64,000 bases of DNA from Calothrix sp. C42_A2020_038 (GTDB taxonomy: Bacteria; Cyanobacteriota; Cyanobacteriia; Cyanobacteriales; Nostocaceae), in assembly GCA_015272395.1 (NCBI GenBank), contig JACYLQ010000005.1, positions 62,001 to 126,000 of the forward strand, written 5' to 3'. A program made the translations under genes and the position numbers. The notes beneath the pieces are model-generated. The model was not told the origin of the DNA. It did no database searches and was given only the letters and a program-made list of their open reading frames with translations. This document shows positions 36,506 through 45,329 of the stretch, in pieces; position 1 is the stretch's first letter; every line of letters begins with the position of its first letter.

Positions 36506-39259
36506 CTAGTTGTTAAATTTTATATTTGTAGCAAACAAACTTTGTAAACGATGTAAATAGGCGCCTGCTTGGTAAAGTAAATCACCTTTCCCTAATAAAT
36601 ACGCTGCGGAATTTTGTTTCCCACCAAAAATAATCATTGAGTCAGCTTCACTTGCAGTTCGCAAAGCTACTCTTCCTGGTAAATTTGAACGGATGATAGG
36701 AGTAACAATACCTGCTTCAGGACGTTGAGTAGCAATTATAAGATGAATACCAGCAGCCCTTGCCATCGCTCCCAAACGTTTAATACTTTGTTCTAAAGCT
36801 TTGCGAAGTTCTTTTTCAGCCATAAAATCAGCGTACTCATCGAAAATACAAACTATACGCGGTAACGGTGTTTGAGAACGCTGGTTGTAGCTACTTAAGT
36901 CATTACATCCAGTTTTTTCAAACTGCTGATAGCGTTTCTCCATTTCTCCAACTAGACTTTCCATTAATTCAATAGCGGTTTCACCATCTTTAACAACAGG
37001 AGAGTATAACCACTTCATCCCCTCAAATTCAGGGAAAGTAACACGTTTAGGGTCTACTAGGACTATTTTCAAATTTTGTGGGGAATGACGAACAAGAAGA
37101 CTAAGAAGAAGCGCGCGTAAAAACTCACTTTTTCCACTGCCAGTTGTACCACCAATTAAAAAGTGGCATGTGTTAGGGTCTGATAAATCAGCCTCCAGCA
37201 ATTTTCCTTCTAAATTTACTCCTATAGCAATTTTGACTGCTGCGGTTGCTGGTAAGATTTGCGACTCAACATAATCTTGAAATTTAGCAACTTGTCTTTG
37301 TGTGCGAGGTAAGTCAATACTGACATAACCAGCTTGAGGAGCAATTAAAGGTGGACTCAGTAAACCCATTTGCACTTGCAAATCCGCAGATAGTTTCAGC
37401 AATGCGTTAATTTTTACACCAAGTTGTGGTTTCAGCTTGACTCGAATAAAAGCAGGTGCCACAGCCACACCGAGAAAATCTACACCAATACCAAAAGATT
37501 GCAAAGTAGTAACTAAATTTTCTCCAATAGCATCAGCATTACTTAATTGCTCATCCTGTCCTGTGGAATATTCTGTAGAATGGAGTCTTGCGGGATGGGT
37601 ATCCTGCCCATCCCCTAAATTCTGAATATCTTGAATTTGACCATCAACAACAAAATAACTTTGACACTTTTTTTGCTGTGGGCAAATTTTACATAAATGT
37701 GGCTGAGTAGTAGCAGGAGGTGGGTTTGGAGATGGTGGTGCCCAACTCAGCCATTCCTGCATTTGTTGTAACTTATAGGGAATTAACTGATGAACAGTGT
37801 TCTGTAACTGTTCCCAAGGATAATAATATTCTTTAAATTCTGGCAAAACACAATAAACCGCCGAATCAATGGGTGAGCCGACCAGTGGTGTCGGTTTCCG
37901 TCCCGTTGGACTGGCGAACCCGGAGGGCGCCTTTTTCTTGTGCCACATCATATAACTATAAACAGCAACTTGTGCTAATTGTGCTGATGGGTCAACAGGT
38001 TGATAAGTTTTAAATTCAATCACACATAAATGCTTAGTTTCAAAATTAAAAACTAAGCAATCAAATCTACCTGCAACTCTTTGTTGCGAATTATTAGGTA
38101 AAGTGAAGTAATGTTCTAACTTACGGTCTTCGGCGATAAAAGTTTCACGAATAACGCTTTCTGCATTACAATAGCGTCGATTAATTACCAGTAGCTCTGC
38201 AAAGCGTCTGATTAGTCCTTGTAATCCTTGCCAAACTTTAAATAATGGTTGGGCTAGACTAGAATCTTTAATTGTTAACTTTTGTAAATAAGAATAGAAT
38301 ATTTGATTGTAATAAAGCTGTTGTATACTATTGGCGACTTCCTCTAAAGTTAAATCTGGTGTAGATGATTTCAATATATCTGTATGTGGTCTACTAACTA
38401 ATAAATTAATAAGTTCATCTGCCAAATCATGAAAAATTTGACCAATTCCAATAGCGTTCTCTGGTGGTAAAAATAAAGTATTACCCCCAAAATGCTCTTT
38501 TAGATAGAACAAGCGAGGACATTCAAACGCTGTTCGTAACTTAGTAGGTGTTAAAGACGAAGATTGTGGTTTTTCTGGTGACTGCCCTGATATTGGCGCC
38601 ATATCAAAAATAGAATTTATTATATTAGATTTAGAAAATGGTAATAAAGCTTGATGTACAGCAGCTAAGTAAACCGTATCCATAGCAGCATATTGTAGCT
38701 GCTTTTGAGAGAGTGGACGGCGCCCCCAGTCACTTCCTTGCTCTTCTTTATCTACATCTGAAAATTTGCATAGCTCGACAGCTAAGGTTTTCAACTGTAA
38801 ATTAGAAACTCGTAAAACAGTTTTGGTAATCTTTTGAGCTATCTTGAAAGTGCAGGTTACATTTTGAGCAGACTTGCCACCAAGATATTTTAAATCAAAG
38901 CTAGCATTATGAAAGACTTTTTCGATTTGAGGATTAATCATGATTTGCTCAATAAAGTAAGAAGCCAAATCATGTTTATCCAACACATCTAAAATATACA
39001 CAGACTGACTTTTTACATCATTTTGACAACCTAACCCCCCTGTATGTTTGCTCCCCTCTCCGATGTTGAGAGGGGTCGGGGGAGAAGTTCTTAACATACT
39101 GTGAAAATTTGTATCAGTATTAACTAAAACTTGTATTAAAGAAAGCCTAGGATAATTAGTACTCCAGTCAGCAATTTCTGTATCTAACCATAGTGTTTTA
39201 GCAAAAGCCAGTTCATCAATCTTTTTGATAATTTCTTGGTTTTCTATTAAATATTCCAT
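36506..39259 (-). CDS. RNase D-like exonuclease + Cas4/AddB-like nuclease + FtsK translocase fusion
   Basis: A 917-residue fusion. Residues 1-208 are a DEDDy 3'-5' exonuclease like RNase D (LDTEIADW with Asp26/Glu28; HNASFDLKYL with Asp122; QYAAMDTVYL with Tyr190/Asp194). Residues about 236-540 form a PD-(D/E)xK nuclease with Asp400, Glu415 and Lys417 (GRFDCLVF, CVIEFKTYQ) and four cysteines set as in AddB/Cas4 Fe-S nucleases (Cys247; Cys523, Cys526, Cys532 in CKICPQQKKC). Residues about 590-910 are an FtsK/SpoIIIE motor (Walker A GTTGSGKS 704-711; Walker B IVCIFDEYAD). There is no membrane segment. Three repeat-derived in-frame inserts lie at about residues 58-81, 443-464 and 545-568. It is last in a three-gene operon. 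Confidence 0.85.
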   Translation of the reverse strand: MEYLIENQEIIKKIDELAFAKTLWLDTEIADWSTNYPRLSLIQVLVNTDTNFHSMLRTSPPTPLNIGEGSKHTGGLGCQNDVKSQSVYILDVLDKHDLASYFIEQIMINPQIEKVFHNASFDLKYLGGKSAQNVTCTFKIAQKITKTVLRVSNLQLKTLAVELCKFSDVDKEEQGSDWGRRPLSQKQLQYAAMDTVYLAAVHQALLPFSKSNIINSIFDMAPISGQSPEKPQSSSLTPTKLRTAFECPRLFYLKEHFGGNTLFLPPENAIGIGQIFHDLADELINLLVSRPHTDILKSSTPDLTLEEVANSIQQLYYNQIFYSYLQKLTIKDSSLAQPLFKVWQGLQGLIRRFAELLVINRRYCNAESVIRETFIAEDRKLEHYFTLPNNSQQRVAGRFDCLVFNFETKHLCVIEFKTYQPVDPSAQLAQVAVYSYMMWHKKKAPSGFASPTGRKPTPLVGSPIDSAVYCVLPEFKEYYYPWEQLQNTVHQLIPYKLQQMQEWLSWAPPSPNPPPATTQPHLCKICPQQKKCQSYFVVDGQIQDIQNLGDGQDTHPARLHSTEYSTGQDEQLSNADAIGENLVTTLQSFGIGVDFLGVAVAPAFIRVKLKPQLGVKINALLKLSADLQVQMGLLSPPLIAPQAGYVSIDLPRTQRQVAKFQDYVESQILPATAAVKIAIGVNLEGKLLEADLSDPNTCHFLIGGTTGSGKSEFLRALLLSLLVRHSPQNLKIVLVDPKRVTFPEFEGMKWLYSPVVKDGETAIELMESLVGEMEKRYQQFEKTGCNDLSSYNQRSQTPLPRIVCIFDEYADFMAEKELRKALEQSIKRLGAMARAAGIHLIIATQRPEAGIVTPIIRSNLPGRVALRTASEADSMIIFGGKQNSAAYLLGKGDLLYQAGAYLHRLQSLFATNIKFNN
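37556..37627. repeat. In-frame palindromic insert 3 in the FtsK-fusion gene
   Basis: A GGGATGGG/CCCATCCC hairpin (37592-37599 and 37607-37614) next to the palindrome GGAATATTC encodes residues about 545-568 (GDGQDTHPARLHSTEYSTGQ). The composition is unlike the surrounding protein and typical of an intergenic cyanobacterial repeat. It falls in the linker between the nuclease and translocase domains. Confidence 0.6.
37868..37933. repeat. In-frame palindromic insert 2 in the FtsK-fusion gene
   Basis: The DNA contains GGTGTCGGTTTCCGTCCCG and ACTGGCGAACCCGGAGGG, matching the intergenic module at 57531-57580 (GGTGTCGGTTTGGGTCCCG...ACTGGCGAGACCCGAAGGG). In the gene it encodes APSGFASPTGRKPTPLVGSP, directly after the PD-(D/E)xK core strand region. 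No stop or frameshift is introduced. Confidence 0.65.
39016..39088. repeat. In-frame palindromic insert 1 in the FtsK-fusion gene
   Basis: CCCCTCTC (39053-39060) and GAGAGGGG (39068-39075) form a perfect 8-bp stem. In frame it encodes SPPTPLNIGEGSKHTGGLG, a peptide often seen when C/G-rich cyanobacterial intergenic repeats are read through. It interrupts the RNase D-like domain between its first and second motifs. Confidence 0.6.
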
Positions 39260-39289
39260 GAATTAATAGCATTTATCCCATTTTTAAAT

Positions 39290-41284
39290 TTAGTTTGCAA
39301 CTAAACAAACTAACTGTTCTTCTAGTTTTGCCTTTGGATTCATAACTTTAAGTCGATTTTCATCACACAACAAGTTAAACAACTGCTTGACATCTCTATC
39401 ACTAACATCAGGAAACTGACTACTAGCATGTGAGAATAAAGTTGGAATCCCCATAAAATTTTGAGTTGTAACAAGATTTAGTAAAAAAGCTTTAACAGGT
39501 CGCAAATCTTTTTCCCTACCTATCTTTTCTATTACATCTTCTTTAGGAACAATACCCAAATCTTGTAATAAAGGACACTTTGCTAGAATTTTAGATTTAC
39601 GAATTAAAGATTGTAGCTCCGATACATTAATAGTTTTACCAAGAATAACCAATTCTTGGCTAATTGCAGAGTTTACCAAGTTCTGATATGTTAAAAGAAT
39701 ATGAACAGATTGTAAGTTAGGCTTAATATGGATATTTTTTGTACCTGTAAAAATTTGGTGATACAGTTGATAACCTTTAAGCTTTGTATCTCCAACACCA
39801 GCCATCCTAATTAAATATATTTTTTGACAAAGATTTTGCTGAATGACTTTATGAGTAGCATTCATAATGTTGAAAAAACTTGTCATGTTAACATCTTCTG
39901 TCCAAATGACTCCTATTTTTCCGGTTTTATCATGTTGATAACTTAAAGAGTAATTAGCATATTTACCGCTAAGTAATTTAAGCTTTACAGACTGTAACTG
40001 CAATGCTTCTAATGATAGCTGCAATACTTGTATTAATTGATTAGCAGGTATAAAAGTTATTTTATTAATTTTTTTCTGAGTTTCTTTAATCTCTTTTTGC
40101 CACAATAATTCAAAAGCAGCTTGTTTTTTTTCTTCGTCGGTAGTTGTATCTACTCGACTGCCATTTATAATTTTTTTATATTCGTCGTATTTATCTTTTC
40201 CCAAATTAATAGCATGTCGTGGATAAGTTTTTCCACCAGGGAAATTTTCCTCCAATACCTGCCGAGTTAATGGAAAGATAGGAGAGTTAGGTTTTGGATT
40301 TGCTTTCTCATGTAGTAATCTTAATTGATGATTCCAAATAGCTTCTGCCTGGTCTAATGTAATGCTTTTTAACTTAACTACTTTATGAATTCCGGCTTTA
40401 TCAGCCTGCTGAATGTTTTTTAGGTTAATATTCCATGTATTGGTAATAATACTAATAACTACCAGAAAATTTTTTAAGTTTTCACCATGTATAGTTGTAT
40501 TGACATCAAAAAAAGGTTGTATATTTAGTAAGCCATCAGCTAATTTAGGCATTGTGTCTAAATTATCAAAGCACAAAACTATTGGTTGTGTCTCTTTAGA
40601 AATTTTCCCTAAGTTAGCCAAGATGTTTTTGGCAGCATCTTCTGTATCAATGCAACTTCTAATTCTTAATGCTTGCATGGACTCTTGACTTAAGTCGTCG
40701 CCTCGTAACCACTCGCAAGCTATGGAATATAGGTCAGGATTGGTGAGGTCATGTAAGACTCCAAAGAAAATATCAGCATTATATAGGCGTGCTTGTTTAT
40801 AAGTATCCTTAAGATGCTTGATAAATTTTTGCCTATCGTTGTGTAGTAGATTCCAAATGCTAAGGTTACATTTGGTGAATGCTGACAAACTTTTTAACCA
40901 CAGTATTAATTGAGATTCCTCCTGACCTTCTGGTACTTGAATTAAACTGTCAACGGTATAACGCAGGATATGGCGCCAAATGTAGTCATCTGACCAATTA
41001 CAAAGAATATACGCAAAAAATGCTTTAGAATTTAAGGTTCGTTTAAGCCGACCTAGTAGATAACTTTTACCAGAACCTGGGTCTCCTACAAGTAATACAG
41101 TACGGCTACGATGAGTTGTAGCTACTAGGTTTAACTCTCTTTCAATATCAACGATTGCTTCTTGATGAATTGAATTAACTGTAAATTCAGAGTCTTGTTT
41201 TTCATCCCAAAAATTCATGGGTTTAATATTTACTAGGTCAAAAGGATTAACCTCACTTCTGATAATATCTTCTATGGTAGCCAT
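39290..41284 (-). CDS. ORC/Cdc6-like AAA ATPase
   Basis: A 664-residue protein. The N-terminal AAA domain (about 30-330) has Walker A GDPGSGKS at residues 67-74 and Walker B PIVLCFDNLD near 234-243, followed by a sensor-like VVISIITNTWN. The spacing resembles ORC/Cdc6- or BREX-type ATPases rather than transporters. The C-terminal ~300 residues are not recognised; the last 80 (LRPVKAFLLNLVTTQNFMG, DVSDRDVKQLFNLLCDEN) look like a winged-helix fold, so DNA binding is plausible. It sits between a winged-helix-like gene (58-bp gap) and the nuclease-translocase fusion (30-bp gap), clearly one operon. A role loading or switching the translocase is inference. Confidence 0.7.
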   Translation of the reverse strand: MATIEDIIRSEVNPFDLVNIKPMNFWDEKQDSEFTVNSIHQEAIVDIERELNLVATTHRSRTVLLVGDPGSGKSYLLGRLKRTLNSKAFFAYILCNWSDDYIWRHILRYTVDSLIQVPEGQEESQLILWLKSLSAFTKCNLSIWNLLHNDRQKFIKHLKDTYKQARLYNADIFFGVLHDLTNPDLYSIACEWLRGDDLSQESMQALRIRSCIDTEDAAKNILANLGKISKETQPIVLCFDNLDTMPKLADGLLNIQPFFDVNTTIHGENLKNFLVVISIITNTWNINLKNIQQADKAGIHKVVKLKSITLDQAEAIWNHQLRLLHEKANPKPNSPIFPLTRQVLEENFPGGKTYPRHAINLGKDKYDEYKKIINGSRVDTTTDEEKKQAAFELLWQKEIKETQKKINKITFIPANQLIQVLQLSLEALQLQSVKLKLLSGKYANYSLSYQHDKTGKIGVIWTEDVNMTSFFNIMNATHKVIQQNLCQKIYLIRMAGVGDTKLKGYQLYHQIFTGTKNIHIKPNLQSVHILLTYQNLVNSAISQELVILGKTINVSELQSLIRKSKILAKCPLLQDLGIVPKEDVIEKIGREKDLRPVKAFLLNLVTTQNFMGIPTLFSHASSQFPDVSDRDVKQLFNLLCDENRLKVMNPKAKLEEQLVCLVAN

Positions 41285-41342
41285 GCTGTAAATGTACTAA
41301 AAAAGTAAAAGGATTCTTATATAAAAAACTATTTGGTAAGCC

Positions 41343-42179
41343 TCAATTTACGCTTATAAAGAACAATGAGCCGCCAATATTTTGAGCAATTCCAGCGTCA
41401 ACTTGTTCTGGAGTGTAAATACTAGCTTCTTGTAAAGTACTTAGCTCTATCTGGTCGCTTGCCTGCAGACGATAAAGTGCTTTATCTAATTCATCGCGCG
41501 TTAATGGTGGTTGTAACTTTTGCCGTAGGTGGAATATTGGCAAATAATTGTCATTACCAAGCTCTCTGTCTAATTTCCGGATAGTTTCTAAAATTTCTTC
41601 ATCGGTAATATTAGTAGCTTTTTTAACTGATGGCTCAACCGGAGTTATTGGTGAAGATACTGCTTCTGAATAACTTCGTAGAGTTTTTCGCATGAAGCGC
41701 AGGTAGTTATTGAGTAAGTCTAAGCTGATATTCGCGGTGCCTTTGGGAACATAATCATCCCGCAAATATTCTGTACCACGTTTAGTAAGCCAAATCTCGC
41801 CTGTCTTCTTGATTTTTTCTTCAGACTCAATTAATCCCCTCTCTGTTAAAGTCTTTAATATCTCGTTCCGTTCGCTGGCTTTTGGCGAAGTGATTTTTCC
41901 TGGGCTAATTTTCCCAGATTTACTAATCTTTTCTAATACCCGACGTTCTTTCTCCGTTATTGGTATCTCTTTTGTATCAAGTTTGAGTAAACCTTGACCT
42001 GCTGGTAAAATCTTGACTGTAGCAATTTCACGGGTGTAGTCTATAATTTCTTGCTGCCCTAAAGAATGGCAAATTTTGTCTTTACCCTTAAAAGAGTTAA
42101 AAACACTGGCACCATAGCTAGAACGATAATCACTACACCCCAGTAACTTGAGGAGAAACTTTAGCTCATTTGTATCCAT
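41343..42179 (-). CDS. Winged-helix-like protein, first gene of the FtsK-fusion operon
   Basis: A 278-residue protein of unknown family. The segment ITEKERRVLEKISKSGKISP, with LKTLTERGLIESEEKIKKTG and WLTKRGTEYLRDDYV, looks like a winged helix-turn-helix (about 75-145). A second possible wHTH lies near 195-255 (TDEEILETIRKLDREL, LTRDELDKALYRLQASDQIE). A Ser/Pro/Thr-rich linker joins them. No catalytic motif was seen. The tandem winged helices suggest a DNA-binding or protein-interaction subunit. The start codon is ATG at 42179, with a ~400-bp gap upstream that should hold the operon promoter. Confidence 0.65.
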   Translation of the reverse strand: MDTNELKFLLKLLGCSDYRSSYGASVFNSFKGKDKICHSLGQQEIIDYTREIATVKILPAGQGLLKLDTKEIPITEKERRVLEKISKSGKISPGKITSPKASERNEILKTLTERGLIESEEKIKKTGEIWLTKRGTEYLRDDYVPKGTANISLDLLNNYLRFMRKTLRSYSEAVSSPITPVEPSVKKATNITDEEILETIRKLDRELGNDNYLPIFHLRQKLQPPLTRDELDKALYRLQASDQIELSTLQEASIYTPEQVDAGIAQNIGGSLFFISVN

Positions 42180-42586
42180 GCGCGTAATCTTACCTAGACT
42201 TAATTTAGCAATGCCCTAGCTTCAGGAGCAATAATTTACACACCCTTCTCATCTTAGCAAGAATTTGTTCCTATAAACAATTGACACCTACGCGAACGAT
42301 AAAAATTTTAGGTTTACGTAAATCACTGAAGCTGTACTTGCATAGTTTTGTGGAAGTCCTGGCAGTGTATCTTGTTCCCAAAGCTTTGTGTAAAACCACC
42401 AGTTACTATAACAATAAATCAATTTTTCTTGATTTCAATAATGTTACTACTATATCTTAAACTTAACGAAATAGGAAGTAATTCTGCCGCATGAGTTTGT
42501 GGATTTTTGATACAGACAGCGATAGCGATAGGTTCTGAAAAAGCACGTTCAGAACTAATTATTAGCCCAATGGAGAGGGGTTATTT
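42180..42586. other. Intergenic region upstream of the FtsK-fusion operon
   Basis: About 400 bp between two minus-strand genes, so the right part follows a glycosyltransferase and the left part should carry the operon promoter. A plus-strand frame starting at 42507 overlaps the glycosyltransferase and has no support. No clear terminator hairpin was found. Confidence 0.35.
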
Positions 42587-43534
42587 TTATCCTTTTACTT
42601 TTCGCACTGCTTCAAATGCCATCGGACGCATCCCAACTGGTAGCAGTGACAAACCTAAACCTGTCCAGGCTTTAGCGGGAGAATGTGATTTACCTGCTAA
42701 TACTAATTTTCTTCCTTGCTGTGTTTCACCTTTCTCTATTAATCGTAATCCTAATAATAACTGTGTTTCGGTCAGGCGCCCTTTCCGTATTTTCTCTAGT
42801 TTCTCTGACTCAAATTTATAGTTTTCTAAGTACTGTATTTTATCTGATAAATAGCGAATCGCGCGGTCTTTATTTTGCTGTTCCGCGTGGTAGCGGTATT
42901 CCATTAATAGTTCTGGTAAGAAATACCCTTGTTTCCCTGACAATGCTAACCGTACAAATAAATCATTGTCTTCGCAGTTTTGCCAGTTGGGTTGCATGAA
43001 ACCTATTTCTGTTAACACTCGGCGCCGAAACAATGTGGCGCCTATTTGAAAGCTTTGTTGAACGAAGACGACTTCGAGCAGGTTTTCCACTATTCCTTCT
43101 GTTAAGGCATCTCTTCCCCAAATGCGGGAGTTATATTTGGTTTGGGCTTCGTCGCGTTGGTTATTAATATCTATTATCCAATGGTCGGTGCCAACAAAGT
43201 CTACCGATGGGTTATTTTCTAAGACTAATGCTGTTTTTTCGAGAAATTCTGGTGTTAACCTGTCGTCATCGTCAAATTTAATGAAGTATTCTCCAGTTGC
43301 TGCTTCAAAACCCGCACACATGTTATTGCTTTTACCAATATTTTGCGGATGATGGATGTATTTGATACGGTTGTCGGTGTATTGCGACATTAAGTTGGGG
43401 GTTTCATCGCGCGAACCATCGTCACAAATGATTAGTTCAAAGTTTTGGTACGTTTGTTGCAGTACGCTTTCGATGGCGAAAGGTAGTAGGTTAGCACGGT
43501 TGTAGGTGGGGATGGTAATACTTATTTTGGACAT
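42587..43534 (-). CDS. Family 2 glycosyltransferase
   Basis: A 315-residue GT-A fold glycosyltransferase. The nucleotide-sugar binding start SITIPTYNRANLLPFAIESV, the ICDDGSRDET motif, and the FIKFDDDDRLTPEFLEK metal-binding region (DDD, a DxD-type motif) are intact. NCEDNDLFVRLAL serves as the likely catalytic-base region. The C-terminus has a helical extension without membrane helices. Donor and acceptor are unknown; cell-surface polysaccharide or protein glycosylation is typical. It is divergent from a GT4 glycosyltransferase across a 330-bp gap. Confidence 0.9.
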   Translation of the reverse strand: MSKISITIPTYNRANLLPFAIESVLQQTYQNFELIICDDGSRDETPNLMSQYTDNRIKYIHHPQNIGKSNNMCAGFEAATGEYFIKFDDDDRLTPEFLEKTALVLENNPSVDFVGTDHWIIDINNQRDEAQTKYNSRIWGRDALTEGIVENLLEVVFVQQSFQIGATLFRRRVLTEIGFMQPNWQNCEDNDLFVRLALSGKQGYFLPELLMEYRYHAEQQNKDRAIRYLSDKIQYLENYKFESEKLEKIRKGRLTETQLLLGLRLIEKGETQQGRKLVLAGKSHSPAKAWTGLGLSLLPVGMRPMAFEAVRKVKG

Positions 43535-43864
43535 TTTTTTTAACGAGCCACAAAAGACCCAAAGGAAGAGAAAATAGGAAACATCCCCCGCTCCCTTATT
43601 CCCTCACCCTTGTAAAGGGAGGGTTAGGGTGGGGTAAGTATAAATACATTTATATATTTCCCTAAATCTTTATCAACGTAACATTTTCGGCGCCACTACA
43701 TTATTCAAACGCTACGTTTACTATCAGCCAAGTTGCTGTTTAATTTTTGTCGTCGAAAATTAAGTTGATGCTAACTGATATAAAATATCGGGGATATTGG
43801 CGATGACATTTGAATTGAAGAACCATTAATTTTATATTTACATATGGCTGTATAATTACTTAAA
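43535..43864. other. Divergent intergenic region with C/G-rich repeat
   Basis: The gap between two divergent glycosyltransferase genes. It contains a C/G-rich palindromic repeat near 43585-43635 (CCCTCACCCTTGTAAAGGGA and GGGTTAGGGTGGGG), of the same general type as other dispersed repeats here, and one GGCGCC. No ORF was recognised. Confidence 0.4.
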
Positions 43865-45082
43865 ATGCATATACTAATGTTATCTTCCACTTTTCCTTTT
43901 CCTCCAACTCGTGGAGGTACGCAGGTACGGACTTTTAATTTATTAAATTATCTCAGTCGGCGCCATACGGTAACTTTAGTAACGCAACGAGAAGCTGATG
44001 TTAGTGATGTAGATATTTCAGGTTTGAGAGAGTGTGTTAATAATTTAGTTGTATTTGACCGTCCTAGCGATAAAAGTAATGGTTTAGCTGGTAAAGCTAA
44101 ACGGTTTGTCACCTTTTTAGCAACCTCCACTCCCCCAAGTGTATTAAACCGATATTCTCACCAGATGCAAAACTGGATTGATGATTTTGTTGATGGGGGT
44201 AAATGTGATGTTGTTACCTGCGAACACAGCGTCAATGAGATTTACATTAGACCACATTTTCAACAAAAAGTAAAAACTGTGGTTAATATTCACAGTTCCG
44301 TATACGGTAGCTGTCGTAATCAACTCGAAACGGGAATTTCTGAAAATCAACTCCGCGATAGAATTAACTTACCACTACTGCGTCGCTACGAACAAAAGTA
44401 CTGTCAGAAATTCTCAGATATTGTCGTTACTACCGAAGAAGATAAAATTCAACTTCTGGAATTTAAACCCGATGCCAAAATTCCTGTTATTCCTAACGGT
44501 GTAGATTTAGTATCGTTTCCTTATCGTACCACTGACCCAGGCGGGCGCCGGATAGTTTTTGTTGGCGCAATGGATAATTTAGCCAACATCGATGCAGTAT
44601 GTTTCTTTGCTAACGAAGTTTTACCAGAAATCCAAAAACTTTACCCTGACACTACTTTTGATATTGTAGGTTCACGTCCGGCGCCGGAAGTGCTTGGACT
44701 GCAAAATCAACCAGGTGTAAACGTTACAGGTCGCGTTCCTTCAATGGTAGAATACTTACATAAAGCAACCGTTTGTGTAGTCACAATGCGAACAGGATTT
44801 GGAATTAAAAACAAAACCCTGGAAGCAATGGCAGCGGGTGTACCTGTAGTTGGAACTGACCGTGGTTTAGAGGGGTTAGCTTGTGACTCATCAGATGTAC
44901 CACTAAGGGCAATACGTGCGAATCAAGTCAGTGAATTTATTCAAGCAATTAGTCAACTATTTGATAATACACAACTGCGTGCGGAGTTATCTCACAACGC
45001 TAGACAGTATGTAGAAAGCAAATTTACATGGGAAGGCGCTGGACAATATTACGAACAAGTATGTTTATCCAACTTTGGATAA
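43865..45082 (+). CDS. Group 1 (GT4-type) glycosyltransferase
   Basis: A 405-residue GT-B fold glycosyltransferase. The N-terminal domain opens HILMLSSTFPFPPTRGGTQV with a Gly-rich loop, and the C-terminal domain has VIPNGVDLVSFPY, IVFVGAMDNLANIDAVCFF, TFDIVGSRPAPEV and TGFGIKNKTLEAMAAGVPVV, the last carrying the EAMAxG-type donor-binding motif. It resembles glycosyltransferases of exopolysaccharide clusters. No signal peptide or transmembrane segment is present. It is not adjacent to a wzx/wzy locus here, so the glycan is undefined. Confidence 0.9.
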   Translation: MHILMLSSTFPFPPTRGGTQVRTFNLLNYLSRRHTVTLVTQREADVSDVDISGLRECVNNLVVFDRPSDKSNGLAGKAKRFVTFLATSTPPSVLNRYSHQMQNWIDDFVDGGKCDVVTCEHSVNEIYIRPHFQQKVKTVVNIHSSVYGSCRNQLETGISENQLRDRINLPLLRRYEQKYCQKFSDIVVTTEEDKIQLLEFKPDAKIPVIPNGVDLVSFPYRTTDPGGRRIVFVGAMDNLANIDAVCFFANEVLPEIQKLYPDTTFDIVGSRPAPEVLGLQNQPGVNVTGRVPSMVEYLHKATVCVVTMRTGFGIKNKTLEAMAAGVPVVGTDRGLEGLACDSSDVPLRAIRANQVSEFIQAISQLFDNTQLRAELSHNARQYVESKFTWEGAGQYYEQVCLSNFG

Positions 45083-45329
45083 ATATTAAATATTGATGCT
45101 GATGGTTGCAATCCTTGAAATAATTTGGATTCATTTAGAAAAAATTAACGTTAGCCAACCGACTGCGAGCAGCCACCTGACAATATGCATTTTTTTCTCC
45201 GAGACTTGACTAATCATCACCCCATAGCCTCTATGAATCTACAAATGAGTATCTATGCAAGCATAGTTTAGAGATTCTCGAAAAACTAGTATAAAAAGAG
45301 ACTGAAAACTGAAAAAATAAGATTAAACT

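Noticed and set aside
42507-42821. 104-residue plus-strand ORF
   Set aside because: Most of it overlaps the C-terminal coding part of the glycosyltransferase in the opposite direction.
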